Of a stretch of DNA of 64,000 nt, positions 32,592 to 42,352 are shown in pieces. Where the stretch lies: positions 42,160,352 through 42,224,351 of the forward strand of contig OX235270.1 of NCBI GenBank assembly GCA_944472135.2. The letters are read 5' to 3'. Within the stretch, counting starts at the first letter, position 1, and every line of letters begins with the position of its first letter. The notes below the pieces were generated by a model. It was not told where the DNA came from, ran no database searches, and saw only the letters and a program-made list of their open reading frames with translations. Origin of the DNA: Trichobilharzia regenti (lineage: Eukaryota > Platyhelminthes > Trematoda > Strigeidida > Schistosomatidae). Made by a program: the position numbers and the translations under genes.

Positions 32592-33248
32592 CTATCTCCT
32601 ACGGGAGGTTGAGCCGGCTTCATGAACGTCTCGAATCATCGCTGCCCAGGCGCGGCGATCTGAAGCAAGGTTTTGCGATAGGGATATCCAATTCTTGTTC
32701 CACATACGGAGTCCGTAGACGGTTTGTAGCCCCAGGCACTCCATATCTGCCTTGACTGTACCAAGCCATGTCTTCAGCTGTCCGCCCCTGCGACATCGCC
32801 AAGATGGTAATGGCGAGGGATTTAGAACTGATTTGACCAGATCGTCATCTGGTCGGCGCAGAACATGGCCAAACCACCGAAGGCGGCGTTGTTGGACCAG
32901 TACTGGAATTTGGTTGATGTTGTAGCAACGACGACGCACTTCTTCGTTGGAGAGTTTGTCCTGCCAACGAACATGCAGAATGTACCTGAGACACCAATGG
33001 TCTAATACCTCGAGTCTGCGTAAATCTTCCGCGCGAAGAGGCCAGGTTTCACAGCCATACAGGAGAACGGGTCGTATGGAAGCTTGGTAGACCCGAATTT
33101 TAGTCCTGAGACTGATTTCTCTCTTGCTCCATAGAACGCTCCTCAGCTGTAGAAACGCATTCCGGGCGTTGGAGATTCGCGCATTCACTTCGTTTTTCGC
33201 TTGGCCGTTGGGGAGCATTATGGATCCCAGATATCTGAAGGATGGCAC
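32592..33248 (-). pseudogene. RTE LINE C-terminal domain, out of frame with the RT
   Basis: The minus-strand frame (218 codons) continues the RTE protein (SFRYLGSIM, KIRVYQASIRPVLLYGCETW, RRLRWFGHVLRRPDDDL) to its natural end. It is separated from the main frame by the 5-bp shift near 33270, where NDEIL reads into a stop in the main frame and into NGAPIEIVPS in the other. Everything else appears intact. Confidence 0.8.
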
Positions 33249-33268
33249 AATTTCAATAGGTGCTCCAT

Positions 33269-35746
33269 TTAGGATAAGATTTCATCATTGCTGGTGGATG
33301 TGTTCGAAAACATTTTGGTTTTGGAAGTGTTAATTTTCAAACCGATAGTAGGCGCGAGGTGGTTTATCTGGTCGAGCGCCTGTTGCATATCGGGGAAGTT
33401 TTCAGCTAACAGCACGACGTCGTCGGCGAATTCGAGGTCGGTTATGTGAATATCGGGCGAAAGTTGGACGCCGTGGTGCTCGGTTAGGGCGTGCCGCAAA
33501 ATCCAATCAATTGTGAAATTGAACAGGATGGGGGATGCTGGACAACCTTGCCGGACACCGCTGGTTACCTCAAAAGTGCGGGACTCTTCACCGTTCACTC
33601 GGACTCGAGCTTTGGTGTTGGAGTAGTATGACCTGAGCAGGTTGATTAGCTTGGTCGGAACTCCGTCGAGCTCCATTAGATACCAGAGTGCTCCTCGATC
33701 AACTGAGTCGAATGCCGCTTGGAAGTCGATGAAGCAAGCAACCGTCGGCTGTTGGAATTTGTCCCTGTGTTCCAAAATTCTTCGCAGTGTGAATAATTGA
33801 TCAACACAGCCTCTTCCAGGTCGAAATCCGGCTTGATTTGGCCTTGTTCGCACGTGGCGTTCGGCCGCGAAGCGGTTCAGGAGAATGGAAACAAAAACCT
33901 TAGCAGCGATATCAATCAGACTTATGCCTCGGTAGTTCTCGCATATTGACCTGTCTCCCTTTTTGTGGAACGGTAGCAGAACTGAGGTGCTCCAATCGGA
34001 AGGAATGGTTTCGGACTCCCAAATTGAGCAGAACAGCGAGTGCAGTGCATCGATTAGCGCTGGAGTGCAGGCCTTGTATATTTCTGGGGGTAGACCATCT
34101 TCGCCCGGAGCTTTTTTGTTTCTGAGTCTGTTAATTGTTTTAGCTATTTCGGTTGGAGTGGGTGGATCGCAGTCAACTACGTAGGGTGTTGGTAAGTGTC
34201 GTATCGGTCGATGAGACGGTTGACCAGCGTCGCGATTGAGTAGCTGCTTGAAGTGTTCGGCCCATCGTTCCATCTTACCATTGGTGTCCGAAATAATTTC
34301 TCCTGATGCTGTGCGTAACACAGCATGACTGTTAAGGCGTTTGCCAGATGATTGGCGTATGAGGCGATAAAGTTTTCCGAAATCGCCTACATTTGATGCT
34401 GCTTCCATGTTAGTCGCCACGTTAGACCAATAGCGATTTCTGTCGTTCCTAGCAGACTGTGTAGCTTTGCGCCTGAGGGAGCGATAAACTGGAGACTTTG
34501 CTAGGCGAGCGTCTCTGGCTTGCGAGGATAGAAGCATGGTGTGCTCTGAAATCCAGTCTTTCTGCTTCTTGGATGTGGTACCCAAATGCGACATTGAAGC
34601 TTTAGAGACTACTTCTTTGAAATGATTCCATCGTGTCTCGGGTGTATTAGAAGATGTGGATGTTGGTTCATCTGCGGCGCTTAGTTCGGCCTGGATTTGT
34701 TTGGACAAGGCTTGTCGCTTTGTAGAACATTGAAGCGGGGCAACATTGATACGCTTCGGAGGTCGCGCCTTCTGGCGTGTCGTTAAACGAAGTTTGAATT
34801 TCGCCCTAACTAGAGTATGGTCTGATCCCCCTTTATTTCCGGCCTCTGCTCCACGATAGGATCGACAGTCTTCCACCGAGGAGATCCAGCGTGAGCGCAC
34901 TAGGATGTAGTCGATCTGATGTGCAGTGCGACCGTCGTTCGAATACCAGGTGAGAAGATGTTTTCTGGGGTGTTGAAATCGAGTGTTGGTGATATATAAT
35001 CGATTGTAATCAGAAAAAGCTAAAAGTCTATCACCATTACGGCAGCGCTGATCGAGACCGTGTTTGCCTAGTATATGTTTTGTCGCGTCGTCTGAAGGGC
35101 CAGTGCGGGCGTTCCAATCGCCGGCTACTATGAGAACGTCACGCTTTGGGATTTTGTTGATTGCCTCTTGAAGATTGTCATAAAATTCGTCTTTGATACT
35201 TTCATCAGAGTCGAGGGTTGGGGCATAGACAGCGAGAACAGAAATGTCGAGCGGGGAACCCTTGAACCTAGCGACTGCAACTCTGGAGTTGACCGGTTCG
35301 AATGATATTAGGGCATTATTGGCTTTGTTACTGAGAGCAAATGCTACCCCATGTTGTCCCGAATTATTCTGGGGTCCACTATGAAGCAACCAGAATGAAG
35401 AATCTGTTCCAGGAACGGCTATTCGGCGGGAGCCATGATCGGGTAACCTCACTTCAGATAGACACGCTATGTCTACCTTGTAGTCATATAAAGAACGCAT
35501 GGTGATAGACTGGCTACCAGGATCCAACAGCGTCCTAACATTCCAGCAGCCAACAAATAGTTGGTTTCTAAGTGTTAATTTCCCAGCTAGCTTACTTTTC
35601 ACACTGGCCACCGGGTGAGCACAGGGCGCGTCGCTTACCGGGAACGCCGTAGCATGGTGAGAGTTGTTTGTAGGAGAGTTCATGAAGTTTCTTGGGAATT
35701 TGGTACGAGTGATGTCCCCAGCATCGCTCGGCGGATTAGACTCCAA
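33269..35746 (-). CDS. RTE LINE endonuclease-reverse transcriptase (main frame)
   Basis: The endonuclease spans roughly residues 60-330: CWNVRTL (Asn), ACLSEVRLPD (Glu), VLAVYAPT, AGDWNART (Asp/Asn) and GSDHTLVRAKF (Asp/His), all catalytic positions retained. The RT spans roughly 520-815: ENYRGISLIDIAAKVF, NQAGFRPGRGCVDQL, motif A FIDFQAAFDSVDRGAL, motif B SGVRQGCPASPILFNF and motif C LEFADDVVLLAEN, catalytic Asp pair intact. The frame opens after a TAA near 35775 and its first ATG is about 35692; 35746 itself is a TTG. A 5-bp excess near 33270 shifts the frame before the C-terminal domain. It nicks DNA and copies its own RNA at the nick. Confidence 0.85.
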   Translation of the reverse strand: MESNPPSDAGDITRTKFPRNFMNSPTNNSHHATAFPVSDAPCAHPVASVKSKLAGKLTLRNQLFVGCWNVRTLLDPGSQSITMRSLYDYKVDIACLSEVRLPDHGSRRIAVPGTDSSFWLLHSGPQNNSGQHGVAFALSNKANNALISFEPVNSRVAVARFKGSPLDISVLAVYAPTLDSDESIKDEFYDNLQEAINKIPKRDVLIVAGDWNARTGPSDDATKHILGKHGLDQRCRNGDRLLAFSDYNRLYITNTRFQHPRKHLLTWYSNDGRTAHQIDYILVRSRWISSVEDCRSYRGAEAGNKGGSDHTLVRAKFKLRLTTRQKARPPKRINVAPLQCSTKRQALSKQIQAELSAADEPTSTSSNTPETRWNHFKEVVSKASMSHLGTTSKKQKDWISEHTMLLSSQARDARLAKSPVYRSLRRKATQSARNDRNRYWSNVATNMEAASNVGDFGKLYRLIRQSSGKRLNSHAVLRTASGEIISDTNGKMERWAEHFKQLLNRDAGQPSHRPIRHLPTPYVVDCDPPTPTEIAKTINRLRNKKAPGEDGLPPEIYKACTPALIDALHSLFCSIWESETIPSDWSTSVLLPFHKKGDRSICENYRGISLIDIAAKVFVSILLNRFAAERHVRTRPNQAGFRPGRGCVDQLFTLRRILEHRDKFQQPTVACFIDFQAAFDSVDRGALWYLMELDGVPTKLINLLRSYYSNTKARVRVNGEESRTFEVTSGVRQGCPASPILFNFTIDWILRHALTEHHGVQLSPDIHITDLEFADDVVLLAENFPDMQQALDQINHLAPTIGLKINTSKTKMFSNTSTSNDEILS

Positions 35747-35775
35747 GTCAAAGGCTCCGGGGGTGGTCCCTTAAT

Positions 35776-37003
35776 AAAACCACCTGCTTCGGTCTGGGCG
35801 CCCGGGCAGTGTCTCAGCCTTCACACAAAAAATGAAATAAAACTGTGTGACGCATCTTTCTTGGTTCCATATTTGTACCAAGATTTTTCTGCGTTTAAAT
35901 AAAAAATAAACTTTATAAACAAGGAAATGGGATTCCCAATAGGTGCAGATATATTTATGAATAGTTGGGAACATAAGGCTCTTAGAACCTGCTGCTCCTA
36001 GGTTATGGTAGATGGCACATTCCATCACTGTGTTGAAATCTGAACATATCCCTCAGGTTTTTACACATATAAAGTTAGAAAACGAACAAGGTGAGTTGGT
36101 CATGCTAGACTAGAATAAAAGGAAAAAAAGATGGTGGGTGGTTAGATACTAGCTAGCATTTATAGAAAGGAAGCCGATACACTCTAATGCAAAATACTTA
36201 GACTTTAATTCATCCCATCCAGAATCGGTGGTAAAGATGGGTTTAGTTAAAAGTCTATATCATAAATCGGACCAACAGCCTAACTAGTAAGTCAGAATAT
36301 TTGAATAACGAAATCGAACAGATAAAGGTAGTATTACTAGTGAATAACACACTAGCCACCAGGATTTATTCAGAAGTATATTAGAAGAAGCATAGAAAAG
36401 CTGAGACTAGCAATGAGAGTGACGAAAATTATATTGAATTCAAAGCCTCTCTGTAGCACTGCTGTATAAAGAAGAGATATCAGAGGCCTTACGTAGAATT
36501 CTCAATCACGCTGGAATTAGGGTGGCATATAAACGAAACAACCAACTATCTCAGAGATTTACTTTGTCGGCCTAAGGACCGAATAGATCCAATTAAGAAA
36601 AGTAATATAATTTACCAAATACCATGCATGTAATGACTGTTAGTGAGGTCAATTATATAGATCGAACTAGTCGATCGGGGTCAACTAGGTAATTGTAGCA
36701 TAAAAATCTTGCTAGACATGGGATATGAAAAAGAGAAGACGTTCAGCGAAAACACTCTTTTCGGCGAATTCAATCACACATTTATATATAATCATTTTGT
36801 GTGTGTGTGTGTACATGAGGTTTGTCAAGTTTAGATAATTGATCAGGTAATAAAAGAATGATCTAATATAGAAACAAGGTTAATCAGACAGCAACTAAAG
36901 TAAGATTGAGTTAGTAAGTTAGATGACACAATATAATTGACTAAAAATGTTTCAACTTAGGTCAGGGTAGCAACAGAGGTAATTACAAGTAGAGACTATG
37001 TAG
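35776..37003. other. Unassigned intergenic sequence
   Basis: About 1.2 kb, AT-rich, with a (TG)n tract near 36802-36815. There is no credible frame or repeat match in the window. The first part may be a 5' UTR of the RTE element. The last part approaches the inverted-repeat arm, whose true outer end cannot be placed because the partner arm runs off the window. Confidence 0.35.
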
Positions 37004-37267
37004 AAGTGGGGTAGAGAACAGTGCTATTTAAATTAGAACTGAAATTGAGCGAATAAATTGGATGACGTAACATAAATGAATGACTAGAAATTGAGCGTTG
37101 GTCAAGTCAGTAACAGTGGTAGTGAGGTGTAGAAATTGAATCGGGTGGGGTTAGAGAACAAGAAGGTTGAAAATGTAAGATATTACAATTGAGAAGACAA
37201 AATAATACTAATGACGAGACGGAAAAAAGAGATAAGGTAGAATTTACTAGTCGGGTAATAAGATAGA

Positions 37268-39530
37268 TTACGTCCATTGCAAGTGTAGTGATTGAACGAA
37301 CTTCTTCTGTATGCGGAGTTCAGGACTTAGCAAGTGAATCGCCATTGCTTCTGCAGTTTGAAGAAGTCTGATTCGTACACCTTTAGGAAGACTACTTCTT
37401 ACTCTGTAGACGACTTTGAAGTTTGTTTGGAGTGTAGCTTGGTGTCCGGATTCTATCAGATGTTCTAAGATGGAGCTGCGGCGGCATCATTTCTCTCCTT
37501 TGTAAAACCATGTTAGTAAGTGTTCGGTGAAACGTTTGGAAAGCGAACGCCGGGTACGGACGACATACCTGGCTCCACACGAGCAGGTGAATTGATAGAT
37601 ACACATTGATGAGGTCAGCAGTGGTAGCTCATCCTTCACGTTCATACAAATCATAGGTTTCGTGGAGAGGGTTATTCGCGTAGTTCAGCTGTGAAGAAGG
37701 TTTTCTTAAGTGAGCGCGACAGTCGATTTTTTAGTGTTTCCGCGGATATATCTCCATTGAATTGAAGGTTCATATAGAGTAGTTTTTTGGGAGGCTAAGC
37801 ATGGGCGGCTTTTTTAGTCTAGGATTCATAGATTTTGCAATAAATTGTTCTGGATAACAATTCTCTACGAGGATTCTCTTGAAATTGTCCAGTTCATCTT
37901 CTATGGTATCCGGGGTGCAAATTCTGCGAACTCTGTAGCTGAGTGAACAGATCAGGTTTCGTTTGGTGTGTAGAGGTACCCAATTGTGAAAGTTAGTAAG
38001 CTGTCCGTTCCACGTCGACTTTCTGTAGATAGATCCTTACAGTGTTCCATCCTGTTCTCGTCTTGTCAGTTGGACGTCAAGAAAGGATATTTTAGAGTTG
38101 GAATCTTTCTCCAGCGTGAACTGAATCGCGGGGTGGCAGTTGTTAGACGACTTCAAGATGTCGTCTAGATTTTCTTCATTGATGACGATGATGGAAGTGT
38201 CGTCGACGTATCTCTTATAGATTTCGAAGGTATCGATCATTTTCTTCAGGTATGTGTTTTCGAGTTTTGCCATGAAGAAATCTGCAAGCAATGGGCCTAG
38301 TGGTGAGCCCATAGCTATACCATCCTTTTGGTGATATATTTCGTTATTAAAAGAGAATTGAACATTCAGGGTACACCTCAGTAGGACTTCTTTAAGACGC
38401 TCGGTGGGTATACCGATGTTTATTCCTCTGGGGTGAATAAGTTCACATATATAGCATATTGTTTCAGTCAGTGGAAAGTTTGTGAATAGTGATGTGACAT
38501 CTAATGAAATCATGGTCTTGTTGGATACGTTGATGTTTTCGATTGAGTTGATAAAGTCGAATGAATCTCGAACTGTGTGGCAGGAAACTTGTCTTCTGAT
38601 TGGTTCTAGTAGGTCTGCTAACCATTGGGCTGTGCGGTGATATGGCGAATTGGCCATGTCGAGGATCGGTCGAAGAGGGACCCCCTTCTTGTGTACTTTC
38701 GGGAGTCCGCAAAGTCGTGGTATATTTGAGCCAGATGGTCTTAGGGATTCGAAGGTTTCGTTGCTGGTGAAAGATTCAGTCTTTAGCTTACGAAGGGTGT
38801 TCATTAGCTTTTGTTCGGTCTGTTCAGTCATGTTTTTCTCGTTGATCGGTCTTGCATTCATCGGATAGTATAGTCAGCACTTTACTGATATAGTCTTTGC
38901 GATTCATGATTACGATTCCTCTGCCTTTAACACGACGTAATATCATAATCTCTTCGTTTTTCATAAGTTCTTTCAGCTCCTCATAGTGCCTCTTCGTCAA
39001 AATGGACCTTCCGTTGGGTTTGGTATTTTTAAACTTGTGACAACAGTCGAGGATTGATGCTTTGAGTTGTTGTAGGTTTTCATCTGATGTGAGTGTGAGA
39101 TCGTAAGTTTGGTTTATTAGATCTTCTAACTGAACCTGGCATTGTAGCTCATCAATACTTGGTGGTTTTACGCAGAATTTTGACCTAGAGATATTGCCTC
39201 TAGTTGGGTAGTAGACAGTGTGATGTCTGAAAGATTGAATACGTACTTTTCTGGATTGCTTGGGAATGGAGATTCAGTATTAATTGCAGACTTTAGGCTT
39301 TTGAACAGATCTGCTTTAGTCTTGTTGCATTCTTTCTGAGTGACTTGTTGTACATATTCTTTGAAGGAAAGGCATAGTTCTTGATCTAAGTCTTTGACTG
39401 CATGAGCTCCTGAGTAGGCATTTCGCTCTAGACCTGGAATAATTGACCCTGCTATGTTTAATAACCTAGAAAAAACAGCGTTCAGCCATTGCACTGCATT
39501 GCATTCACTTGCATGTAATCACACACACAC
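37268..39530 (-). pseudogene. Penelope-like element, left-arm copy
   Basis: Minus strand. The N-terminal part is at 39494-39168. The RT at 38861-38037 has the PLE signature series: LPKVHK, PLRPILDM, motif A SLDVTSLFTNFP, motif B KDGIAMGSPLGPLLADFFM and motif C IYKRYVDDT, all catalytic residues kept. A GIY-YIG endonuclease lies near 37610-37268 (IYQFTCSCGARYVVR; the YIG tripeptide has become YVV) and the frame ends HLQWT. Breaks are a frameshift near 39170, another between N-terminal part and RT, a stop after DGTL at 38037, and a shift inside the endonuclease. PLEs insert by endonuclease-primed reverse transcription. The copy is inactive. Confidence 0.85.
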
Positions 39531-40004
39531 ACAATAAGGTGGGTGGGACAGGGTGAGAGTATTACAAAGTAACACAGTTAGTTGGAGACGGAGATAGGGA
39601 GATTAATCACTGAAGCTTTGTTTATCGATTCAACACCACACACGTTCATTCGGAATGACGCAACACCTATGATACCGGAGATAAGGAAATTGGCAACAAA
39701 CAACAAAGGGAAGTTGGAGAGAGAGAAAATACATATAAGACAAATTGTGAGGGCGTGTGACTAAATTGTTATGATTATGTATGGCAATAATCTACGCTCA
39801 AAACCTTGCCATCCAGTTGTTAATACTGCATCACTGTGTGACACTTAGAAATAAACCTATCTAGTATGGAATTACATTCCACCACAGTGGCCAAGTTCTA
39901 CATTTACACTAATACGACGAATAGTTTAATGGAGTGAGTTGTGATTAGGATGCACATAAAAACAAAGGAAAATCCGGAATTATGTAAGAGTTCTAAAAGT
40001 TACA
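39531..40004. other. Unassigned sequence in the left arm
   Basis: Starts with an imperfect (CA)n tract (39523-39533) and TGCAATG-type short repeats. The 60-codon frame at 39582-39764 has no recognised domain. It may be PLE leader sequence. Confidence 0.3.
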
Positions 40005-40460
40005 GGATTTCATCATGAGCTTGACATTAGTTAGAGAACCATTGGAAAACCATCAATGGAGTACTGGACAGCTGTTTCCTCCGTCCTAGTTTGCGACTCT
40101 TCAGGTAGGCAGGTTCTAGTGGGAAGTCGTGACCAGTAAGTAGGGTGTAGCCGGTCGGGTGTGAGGACAAATATTCGCCGAAGACATTGGCTAGCGGTCG
40201 TGAATTGGTAGAAGTTAGAGTTTATACACTGACTGGCCATTGGGTTTCTGGGTCTCAGTAAGTGGCTTAATGGTCTACGAGCTATCTCACCTTGTAACCA
40301 GAGGGTCCTGGGTTCTAATCCTGGTGGGTGCGCACTGCCGAAGGGTCCCAAACTAGGACGGAGAAAACAGCTGTCCAGTACTCCATTGCTGGTTTTCCAA
40401 TGGTTCTCTAACCAATGTCAGCTTATGATGAAATCCTGTAACCAATCAATCAAATCCCTA
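40005..40460 (+). mobile_element. Snap-back Sm-alpha-like SINE with two hammerhead-derived arms
   Basis: The centre carries an A box (TGGCTTAATGG at about 40262) and a B-box-like GGTTCTAATCC (about 40313) on the plus strand. The 3' segment (40330-40440) is repeated in reverse at 40009-40110, so the element folds back on itself with about 100-bp arms. The right arm aligns with the hammerhead core as CCGAAGG plus GAAA (40363-40366). The left arm on the minus strand reads CTGAAGAG at about 40103-40096, matching the CUGANGA consensus, with GAAA kept but three or four extra bases before it. The mirror copy is at 60544-61000. Confidence 0.6.
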
Positions 40461-40555
40461 CACACTAATCTTTGAGTTCTAAAAGTAACAAATGTTATAA
40501 GGAGTCGGCAAAGAAAAACTAGAAAACAAACATCAAGTCGGTAGAAGTTAACATC

Positions 40556-40890
40556 GTTGTTACCATGATAGCGGGAGTGGTTGTGTGACTTTCTTTTGTA
40601 TAGACAACTCTGGTTTTTCCAACTGGATGGCTAAAGCTTCAGCAAGACAAAGGACACAAAAGCGTATTGCCTTTGGTAGGTTGTTCTTCACTTTGAAGCA
40701 GGAGGCGCTTGTTTTGATGGAATGACCAGTTGTGACAAGATGTTCGACTGTCACACCCAGCTACTAGGTCAAAGCTATATATGCTCAGAAGAACTTAGCG
40801 CTGTATATGACACCTTAATTGAAAATAGCTATTCAGAAAAATTTATCAGGAGGCACATGACCAAGAAAGTAGGAAAGAAATATTCTCTAT
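40556..40890 (-). pseudogene. PLE fragment with GIY-YIG C-terminus
   Basis: The minus-strand frame at 40754-40560 (VEHLVTTGHSIKTSASCFKV, then LPKAIRFCVLCLAEALAI) is the end of a PLE endonuclease. The preceding codons (LSAVYDTLIENSYSEKFIRR) belong to the RT-endonuclease linker, so an internal deletion joins them. The upstream end is cut by the solo LTR at 40891. Confidence 0.7.
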
Positions 40891-41233
40891 TGTAACGACA
40901 AAAGACAAGGGCCAGTCAACAGATCCTTTACTGGGAAAATCAACAGATATTTATAGATTTTTATGTGCATTATTATTAGCGTTATTTTTAGCGGAGAACC
41001 AACCTATTCTGATGGGTTGTTTTCTCGCTGAAGGTTATTCTGTCATCTGTTTGTGGCCGTTTCTCGGAAAATCAAATCATCTATCTGTGAACCGTATTTC
41101 CACACTTGAACTCCGCTGTGATTTTCTCAAAGTTAAGCTTTGTTATTGTTCTCCTCATGACCCTGATTCGGGGATGTGAACATTGACGTAAATTGTTGTC
41201 TACAATTTTGGCTTGCAGACAGCTCTCACCACA
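40891..41233 (-). mobile_element. Solo Ty3/gypsy-type LTR with 4-bp target duplication
   Basis: 343 bp on the minus strand, TGTGGTGAGAGCTG to CTTTTGTCGTTACA, flanked by CTAT on both sides (40887-40890 and 41234-41237). A matching LTR-internal-LTR unit lies at 43943. A solo LTR with a clean duplication results from recombination between two LTRs. It interrupts a PLE fragment. The mirror copy is at 59770-60112, flanked by ATAG. Confidence 0.85.
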
Positions 41234-41470
41234 CTATCTGTAAAGCAAGAAGCCTTAATATATATACGCTTGTAGTTCAAGGGTGACGTACAGAATGAAA
41301 TAATTACTAACAAGTTAAGGAAGTTTATTCAGAGAACTCTTAATTCTGGTGAAGTACAAGTCATACTTTTGGCATGACCGGTTGTGATTTCTCAATTGAA
41401 AGATGAAGTACCTAGACTAACCACCTGTACCAATTCAACTGGACTTGGGGAGCGAGTTCTATTAGCCAGT

Positions 41471-41662
41471 GCGTCGGTGTCACAGTGGTTAGGACTCTCG
41501 CCGACCATGCACATGGTCCGGGGTTCGATCCCCTACCGACGCACACCTGATATCTATGGTCGGCCTGCGAAATTCGGCCTACCGATATCCACGCTGAAAA
41601 TTCCATACTTGTACCAAAAATACGCTGTGGAATCAAGCTGAAATCAAAAATAAAAAGATAAA
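41471..41662 (+). mobile_element. tRNA-Gly-like SINE, left arm
   Basis: 73-nt tRNA-like head at 41471-41543 with the 7-bp acceptor stem GCGTCGG/CCGACGC, the A-box region GTGTCACAGTGG (one change from the family) and B box GGTTCGATCCC. The body ends in AAATCAAAAATAAAAAG. The mirror copy is at 59343-59533 (minus). Confidence 0.85.
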
Positions 41663-41957
41663 CTTGATTTTTCGTGCTTGTTCGGGAACACACCTACCAG
41701 TGTGGTTAAATAAAGGTGTAATGAGAAACATCAACAGCTGAATGTTAGACCACCAGGTTTAAACCGGCCATTGAAGAATCCTTCTGCATTCTCTATCGGG
41801 TACCAAATAGATTATCAAAAGTATTCAGGTACCGGGAACTCCAAACAGTACAGGCTATTGTGATTCGTCTAAAACAACTACTACTGTTCTGTGTGAAAAA
41901 AAAAAAAAAAAAAAATGTGTGTGTGCAGAAGAACTAGGTCCAGCCAGCAGCTGCTAC
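41663..41957. other. Unassigned, with a long A-run
   Basis: A run of about 21 A residues at 41897-41917 is followed by TGTGTGTG. In the right arm the same place holds (CA)n with G interruptions (59086-59112), so this is a length-variable site. No gene. Confidence 0.4.
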
Positions 41958-42309
41958 TGTAACGACAGAAGACAAGGGCCAGGCAACAGATTGTTTATTG
42001 AGAAAATCAACAGATATTTATTGAATTTTATGTAAATTATTATTAGCGTTATTGTTAGCAGAGGAGCAACCTATTCTGATGAGTTGTTTCGTCGCTGAAG
42101 CTTATTCTATATCGCTTGTTTCCGTTTCTTAGAAAGTCAGGCCACACATCTGCGAATCGTATATGCACATGTTTAGTCCGCTGTGATTGGTTGATCAGTT
42201 CCTCAAGTTTAAGCTTTGTTATGGTGTTTTCTCATGACCACGATTCGGGATGTGAATATTGACGTAAATTATTGTCTAAAATCATGCATAGTTGACAGCT
42301 CTCACCACA
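41958..42309 (-). mobile_element. Gypsy-type LTR bordering the satellite (left)
   Basis: 352 bp on the minus strand, same family as 40891-41233. Its 5' terminus (TGTGGTGAG) at 42309 abuts the trinucleotide array directly. Flanks are CTAC (left) and TTAC (right), compatible with a 4-bp duplication within an ACT-rich target. Confidence 0.8.
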
Positions 42310-42316
42310 TTACTAT

Positions 42317-42352
<36 letters not shown>

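Larger units (their letters stand above)
32140..35775 (-). mobile_element. RTE-clade LINE, almost complete
   Basis: The minus strand carries endonuclease plus RT in one long frame (35746-33269), a C-terminal frame (33248-32592) and a 3' UTR of about 450 bp. Schistosome SR2-type RTE elements have this layout: one long protein and no separate ORF1 of CR1 type. The edges are estimates; no target-site duplication could be identified by eye. Confidence 0.7.
37004..42330. repeat. Left arm of a large inverted repeat
   Basis: Positions x and 101003-x match on opposite strands: 37392-37604 with 63400-63612, 38037-38861 with 62143-62967, and 41412-41693 with 59310-59591. The match reaches the last base of the window, so each arm is at least 5.3 kb. 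Arms differ by scattered substitutions and few indels. The inner end lies in the trinucleotide sequence beside a gypsy LTR. Confidence 0.92.

Noticed and set aside
36100..37000. Regulatory region upstream of the RTE element
   Set aside because: No promoter-like motif or repeat could be supported by eye.
39582..39764. 60-codon gene (mirrored at 61239-61421)
   Set aside because: Present in both arms only because the arms are duplicates; no domain or splice signals and it lies in likely PLE leader.
42075..42105. Hammerhead ribozyme in a gypsy LTR (CTGATGAG motif)
   Set aside because: The box 2 GAAA and helix II pairing are missing, and related LTRs read CTGATGGG, so the match is chance.
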